Positions 60,126-64,000 of a stretch of DNA of 64,000 bases are shown here, piece after piece. The stretch's first letter is position 1. Every line of letters starts with the position of its first letter. The stretch spans positions 620,001 through 684,000 of the forward strand of contig JBOEHK010000001.1 of NCBI GenBank assembly GCA_050633885.1. The letters are read 5' to 3'. Under the pieces are notes generated by a model. The model did not search any database, had not been told where the DNA came from, and saw nothing but the letters and a program-made list of their open reading frames with translations. This stretch comes from JAWSVE01 sp050633885 (lineage in GTDB: Bacteria > Pseudomonadota > Gammaproteobacteria > Pseudomonadales > Cellvibrionaceae). The position numbers and the translations under genes are program-made.

Positions 60126-61406
60126 GTGCGGATGTCTCGATCACTCTCTTTATTTATCGGCCTTCGCTATACGCGCGCAAAACGCCGAAATCAATTCATC
60201 TCCTTCGTTTCTGGGTTTTCATTACTGGGTATGGCCTTGGGTGTCATGGCTTTGATCGTTGTGTTGTCGGTAATGAATGGCTTAGATCGAGAAATGAAAG
60301 AGCGTATCTTACGGGTTATTCCACATGGTTTTGTTGAGTTGCGTGCTGGACCCAAAAAAATGCCGCAACAGGCATTGTGGAGTGAGGCACAAAAAACGAT
60401 TGAGGCCTATCCTCATGTGCTGGCGACTGCTCCGTATGCAAAAGGCTCCGGTGTATTAAGTTTGGGCCGCCAAGGGCAATGGTCAGAAATTCAAGGTGTG
60501 TTACCGGAACAAGAAAAAAAAGTCTCACTGATTAGTGAGCATATGTTTATGGGAGAGTTAGACGATTTACGAGCGGGGCAGTGGGGAATTGTTCTCGGTC
60601 GCACCTTGGCGCGTTTTTTAGGTGTGAGTGGTTTGGGAGAATATGTCACCGTGACGACACCTCATTTTTCTTCAACGTTGTTGGGACCCAGTCCAACAAC
60701 AAAGCGTTTTCGTATCGTGGGCATTTTTGAGGTCGGTGCGCAAGTCGACAATGGATTAGCGATGATTCATATAGAAGACGCGAAAAAACTGTATCGTTTA
60801 AAAGATAGAGAAGAAGGGTTGCATGTTAAAGTCGATGATATCTATCGAGCTGCCGATGTTATGCAATCTGTTGGTGATGAATTAAATGCTCATTATGACA
60901 GTACTTTTCAGGTGAAAGATTGGAGCCAAACTCAAGGCAGTCTTTTTCAAGCGGTAAAAATGGAAAAAATCATGGTGATGATTTTACTCATGATTATTGT
61001 CGCTATTGCCGCTTTTAATATTATTACCAGCCTTGTGTTAATGGTTGCTGATAAGCGTTCGGATATTGCGGTGTTGCGAACGCTAGGAATGAATGCAAAA
61101 CAAGTGATGGGAATTTTTATTGTACAGGGGTCCGTTGTTGGATGTGTCGGCATTATGGCGGGTGTACTTTTGGGTGTGGTCGGCGCTCTGTATTTGTCGG
61201 AGATAGTGAATGTATTTGAAGGATTGTTAGGGCAAACGGTTTTTGATCCTAATGTGTATTATATCCCCAGTATTCCTTCATTGCTAAAGTGGAGTGATGT
61301 GTTAACCGTTTGTGCTATTGCAATCCTATTAAGTGTTTTGGCGACGCTATATCCGGCGTACCGCGCATCAAAAATTGAGCCGGCTGAGGCGTTGCGTTAT
61401 GAATAA
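60126..61406 (+). CDS. lolC: Lipoprotein-releasing system permease LolC
   Basis: LolC, with LolE and the ATPase LolD, extracts outer-membrane lipoproteins from the inner membrane and passes them to LolA. It has an N-terminal helix after SLFIGLRYTRAKRRNQFISF, a large periplasmic MacB-type domain, and three C-terminal FtsX helices (MVMILLMIIVAIAAFNIITS, FIVQGSVVGCVGIMAG and VLTVCAIAILLSVLATLYPA). It ends YRASKIEPAEALRYE. The start is a GTG at 60126 or the ATG two codons later. LolC and LolE are closely similar; this is the first gene, so LolC by order. Confidence 0.93.
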   Translation: MRMSRSLSLFIGLRYTRAKRRNQFISFVSGFSLLGMALGVMALIVVLSVMNGLDREMKERILRVIPHGFVELRAGPKKMPQQALWSEAQKTIEAYPHVLATAPYAKGSGVLSLGRQGQWSEIQGVLPEQEKKVSLISEHMFMGELDDLRAGQWGIVLGRTLARFLGVSGLGEYVTVTTPHFSSTLLGPSPTTKRFRIVGIFEVGAQVDNGLAMIHIEDAKKLYRLKDREEGLHVKVDDIYRAADVMQSVGDELNAHYDSTFQVKDWSQTQGSLFQAVKMEKIMVMILLMIIVAIAAFNIITSLVLMVADKRSDIAVLRTLGMNAKQVMGIFIVQGSVVGCVGIMAGVLLGVVGALYLSEIVNVFEGLLGQTVFDPNVYYIPSIPSLLKWSDVLTVCAIAILLSVLATLYPAYRASKIEPAEALRYE

Positions 61407-61435
61407 TAATGACTTATCAAGAATGATCGACAACG

Positions 61436-62122
61436 ATGAATAATTTAAATCCTGTTTTATCTTGCATCCATTTATTTAAAACGTATCAACAAGGTCCGTT
61501 AAAAGTTGATGTTTTAAAAGATGTTAATTTTTCTGTTGGTTCGGGAGAAACTGTTGCCATTATTGGTGCATCGGGCTCGGGTAAATCGACGTTATTAAAT
61601 TTGCTCGGTGGTTTGGATGTTCCTTCGTCGGGAAATGTTGCTTTAAATGGCCAAGATTTTTTTGTCTTATCCGATAATAAAAGAGGGCTGTTACGAAATA
61701 AACACATGGGGTTTGTGTATCAATTCCATCATTTGCTAGCTGAGTTCACCGCGTTAGAGAATGTGGCGATGCCATTGTGGATTGGTAATGAATCAAAACA
61801 TATTGCCAAGCAAAAAGCTGAATCTATGTTAGCGCGAGTAGGTTTAAAAGAGCGTGCTCGCCATAAACCTGCTGAGCTATCGGGTGGTGAGCGCCAACGT
61901 GTCGCGATTGCAAGGGCTCTTGTGACAAACCCTAAAGTCGTTTTGATGGATGAGCCGACGGGGAATCTTGATAAAAAAGCAGCGCAATCCATTCATCAAT
62001 TAATGGCTGAGTTAAATGAGGAAATGGGAACGAGCTTTGTCGTCGTAACGCATGATGAAAGTTTGGCTAGGGAATTGTCTCGCGTTGTGTTGTTAGAAGA
62101 TGGAACCTTAGTCGATGCTTAG
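61436..62122 (+). CDS. lolD: Lipoprotein-releasing ABC ATPase LolD
   Basis: LolD (228 aa) powers lipoprotein release. Walker A is IGASGSGKSTLLNLLGGLD, the Q-loop is MGFVYQFHHLLAEFTALENV, the signature is ELSGGERQRVAIARAL and Walker B is VVLMDEPTGNLD, with the H-loop in VVVTHDESLA. The YQFHHLL segment is the LolD hallmark. It overlaps lolE by 8 bases and lies 29 bases after lolC, making a tight operon. Confidence 0.97.
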   Translation: MNNLNPVLSCIHLFKTYQQGPLKVDVLKDVNFSVGSGETVAIIGASGSGKSTLLNLLGGLDVPSSGNVALNGQDFFVLSDNKRGLLRNKHMGFVYQFHHLLAEFTALENVAMPLWIGNESKHIAKQKAESMLARVGLKERARHKPAELSGGERQRVAIARALVTNPKVVLMDEPTGNLDKKAAQSIHQLMAELNEEMGTSFVVVTHDESLARELSRVVLLEDGTLVDA

Positions 62123-63374
62123 TTTTTTTATCGGGTTACGTTATACCGGGGCACAACGTCGTAATCAATTGGTGTCGTTTATTTCAGCTATTTCTATTTT
62201 TGGTATGGTTATTAGCGTCGCACTGTTGGTTGTTGTTCTTTCTGTTATGAATGGCTTTGATAAAGAATTACGAGAAAGAATTCTAACTATCATGCCGCAA
62301 GGTGCTATTTATCATCGAGAAGGTATCGATGACTGGAAAACATTGCGAACTGATATTTTAAATCGGAGTAAAGAGACACATAACGAAATTGTCGAAGCGG
62401 CGCCTTTTGTGCAAATAGCTGGAATGGTGATGTACAAGCGGCAGGTATCATCTATGTTGCTTTATGGTGTCGATGGCGAACACCAATCAAAAGTATCTGA
62501 TCTTGGGCAATATGTTACAGGCGATTTAAATACCTTCTTAACGCGACCTCATGAAAATCGCCAGGTAAATACGGTTTTTTTAGGTGCAGAGCTTGCTAAA
62601 AAAATTGGCGTCACGATTAATCAAAAAATTCGAATAATCATCCCTCAGGATAATATAACAAACGCGAAACCTAAAATTAAACGTTTTACAGTAGCGGGTC
62701 TTATTCAAACGGGAACGGAAGCTGATCAGCATCTTGCCCTCACTGATATTAAAACCGCACAATTGTTATCAAATCTTCCTAATTCAGTGAGTGGTATCTG
62801 GTTGAAACTGAACGATTTGTTTACGGCTCCGCACGTTGTTTATCAAACTGTCACGTCATTACCAAGAGGGTATACCAGTACCGATTGGACGCGCTCACAA
62901 GGGAATATTTATCAAGCGATACAAATGTCAAAAAAATTGGTGAGTCTTTTACTGATTCTAATCATCGGTATTGCTGCTTTTAACGTGGTATCGACTTTAA
63001 TTATGGTCACAGTAGACAAGCAGGGCGATATTGCCATTTTAAGAACGCTAGGTGCATCGACTCAAAAAATTATGGCCATCTTTATGGTTCAAGGTACATT
63101 CATCGGATTGATTGGCACGGCATTAGGTTTGTTGTTAGGTGTGCTGATGGCCAGCGGCGTTCAGGAGTTTGTTGCGTGGTTTGAATCGGTCATTGGCTTT
63201 CAGTTTTTAAAATCTGATGTCTATCCGATTAGTTTTATTCCTGAAGATATTCGTAGTAGTGATTTAATAACGATTGCTGTTATTTCATTGTCTTTGAGTT
63301 TTCTTGCTACTATTTTTCCCGCTTGGAGAGCCAGTAGAGTTAAACCGGCTGAAGCATTACGTTTTGAATTATGA
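62115..63374 (+). CDS. lolE: Lipoprotein-releasing system permease LolE
   Basis: LolE (419 aa) is the second permease of the LolCDE complex. It has the same layout as LolC: SFFIGLRYTGAQRRNQLVSF, a first helix (ISIFGMVISVALLVVVLSVM), MNGFDKELRERIL, a periplasmic domain, and C-terminal FtsX helices (LVSLLLILIIGIAAFNVVST, GTFIGLIGTALGLLLGVLMA). It ends WRASRVKPAEALRFEL. Its start overlaps the end of lolD. It converges with the DUF2062 gene, whose stop is 25 bases away. Confidence 0.93.
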   Translation: MLSFFIGLRYTGAQRRNQLVSFISAISIFGMVISVALLVVVLSVMNGFDKELRERILTIMPQGAIYHREGIDDWKTLRTDILNRSKETHNEIVEAAPFVQIAGMVMYKRQVSSMLLYGVDGEHQSKVSDLGQYVTGDLNTFLTRPHENRQVNTVFLGAELAKKIGVTINQKIRIIIPQDNITNAKPKIKRFTVAGLIQTGTEADQHLALTDIKTAQLLSNLPNSVSGIWLKLNDLFTAPHVVYQTVTSLPRGYTSTDWTRSQGNIYQAIQMSKKLVSLLLILIIGIAAFNVVSTLIMVTVDKQGDIAILRTLGASTQKIMAIFMVQGTFIGLIGTALGLLLGVLMASGVQEFVAWFESVIGFQFLKSDVYPISFIPEDIRSSDLITIAVISLSLSFLATIFPAWRASRVKPAEALRFEL

Positions 63375-63399
63375 TGAGTTTTTCTGACAGAATTTAATG

Positions 63400-63939
63400 T
63401 TAGAGATTTTTATTGTTTTTTTGAGCTAATCTATCGGCTTTTCGTTTTTCCCAATTTCGCATGACACTCCAATACCAAAATCCCTGCATGCATAAATAGC
63501 CGAGACAACCCAAAAATAATCCGGATAATATCGAACCGGTTAATAAGGGTTTCCAAATTTTTTGAAATTCGCCTGTGAGCCATTGCCAAGAAATTTCCAG
63601 TGCAAATTTTGAAGGTGGGACATCTAACACCCATCGGCCAATTTCGTAAGTGGAATAAAAAATTGGTGTCATGGTGACAGGATTACTGATCCAGCAAAGG
63701 AGAACAGAAAGAGGGAGATTGCAACGAAATAAAAATGACAAACATGCGGCCAACGGCATTTGACCAACAATGGGTAAAAAGGCGACGAAAACACCAACAA
63801 ATACGGCGACAGAAACAGAGTGACGGTTGAGGTGAAATAAGTTGGGATCATGTAGCAAGGCACCTAAAAATCGAAGGCTTGGCTTTTCTCGGATTTCTTT
63901 AGAATCCGGAATCCAGCGTTTGAGGATTTTACGAGCCAT
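63400..63939 (-). CDS. DUF2062 membrane protein
   Basis: A 179-residue inner-membrane protein of the DUF2062 family. The N-terminus ILKRWIPDSKEIREKPSLRF precedes LLHDPNLFHLNRHSVSVAVF. Membrane segments follow (VAVFVGVFVAFLPIVGQMPL and LPLSVLLCWISNPVTMTPIF), and the family's P-I-x-G-Q-M-P and NPVTMTP motifs are present. A final helix is LTGSILSGLFLGCLGYLCMQ. The function is not known; the family often sits beside lolCDE or comEC. The remaining 60 bases to the window end hold only its upstream region. Confidence 0.88.
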   Translation of the reverse strand: MARKILKRWIPDSKEIREKPSLRFLGALLHDPNLFHLNRHSVSVAVFVGVFVAFLPIVGQMPLAACLSFLFRCNLPLSVLLCWISNPVTMTPIFYSTYEIGRWVLDVPPSKFALEISWQWLTGEFQKIWKPLLTGSILSGLFLGCLGYLCMQGFWYWSVMRNWEKRKADRLAQKNNKNL

Positions 63940-64000
63940 AGACGCAAACCATTAATTGGAATGTTTTGATGATTTTGATCGCTAACTTTTATGAATTGCC

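Noticed and set aside
1..64000. CRISPR arrays, insertion sequences, integrases and phage genes
   Set aside because: I found no regularly spaced repeats, no transposase or integrase frames, and no phage gene apart from the phage-tail-like T6SS parts.

Overview
The window is chromosomal DNA of a Gram-negative gammaproteobacterium. The evidence is a LolCDE lipoprotein-release operon, MltD, GloB/RnhA/DnaQ, PepN, NadK and a complete type VI secretion system (T6SS). The order nadK - rhomboid - DUF1315 - pepN, the rnhA/dnaQ neighbourhood and the tRNA-Val/tRNA-Asp pair fit the Pseudomonadales/Cellvibrionales/Oceanospirillales group. The DNA looks fairly AT-rich by eye, and I cannot name a species.

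Layout. Positions 1-10 kb hold housekeeping and peripheral genes: a partial AddB-like DNA-repair protein, murI, a TPR protein, rmuC, trmA, a YjbQ-family protein, an orphan PAS histidine kinase, and a large secreted matrixin-like metalloprotease with Asp-box repeats. Positions 10.6-14 kb hold T6SS cargo: an intact polymorphic-toxin-like effector with its probable immunity gene, followed by decayed pieces of related cassettes.

Positions 14-42 kb are a full T6SS locus in two divergent units around a ~1 kb noncoding hub. The leftward unit is tagH(fha)-tssJ-tssK-tssL-tssM-tagF-pppA-effector-immunity. The rightward unit is ppkA-tssA-tssB-tssC-tssC-like-tagJ-tssE-tssF-tssG-tssH-hcp-vgrG. All 13 core components are present, and so are the kinase, phosphatase, FHA and TagF parts of the threonine-phosphorylation switch. 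The tssA-to-tssG order, with a second TssC-like gene and TagJ/ImpE, matches the Rhizobium imp operon. No PAAR gene is visible. TssL carries three N-terminal T-[VI]-I-K-P-R repeats that may link the kinase to the FHA protein.

Positions 42-64 kb return to core genes: tRNA-Val and tRNA-Asp; a short acidic ORF; a coiled-coil protein of unknown function; a double cyclic-nucleotide-binding plus rhodanese protein; nadK; a rhomboid protease; a YeaC-like protein; pepN; mltD; gloB; a YafS-like methyltransferase; rnhA; dnaQ; a YfcH-like epimerase; two small proteins; a BamE-like small periplasmic protein; a PilZ protein; lolCDE; and a DUF2062 membrane protein.

The most interesting parts are the effector/immunity graveyard, the TssL phospho-motif candidates, the atypical kinase motifs, and the structured DNA around hcp and vgrG (a 10-bp perfect inverted repeat in the hcp leader, a 13-bp hairpin after hcp, and 17-bp tandem repeats before vgrG).
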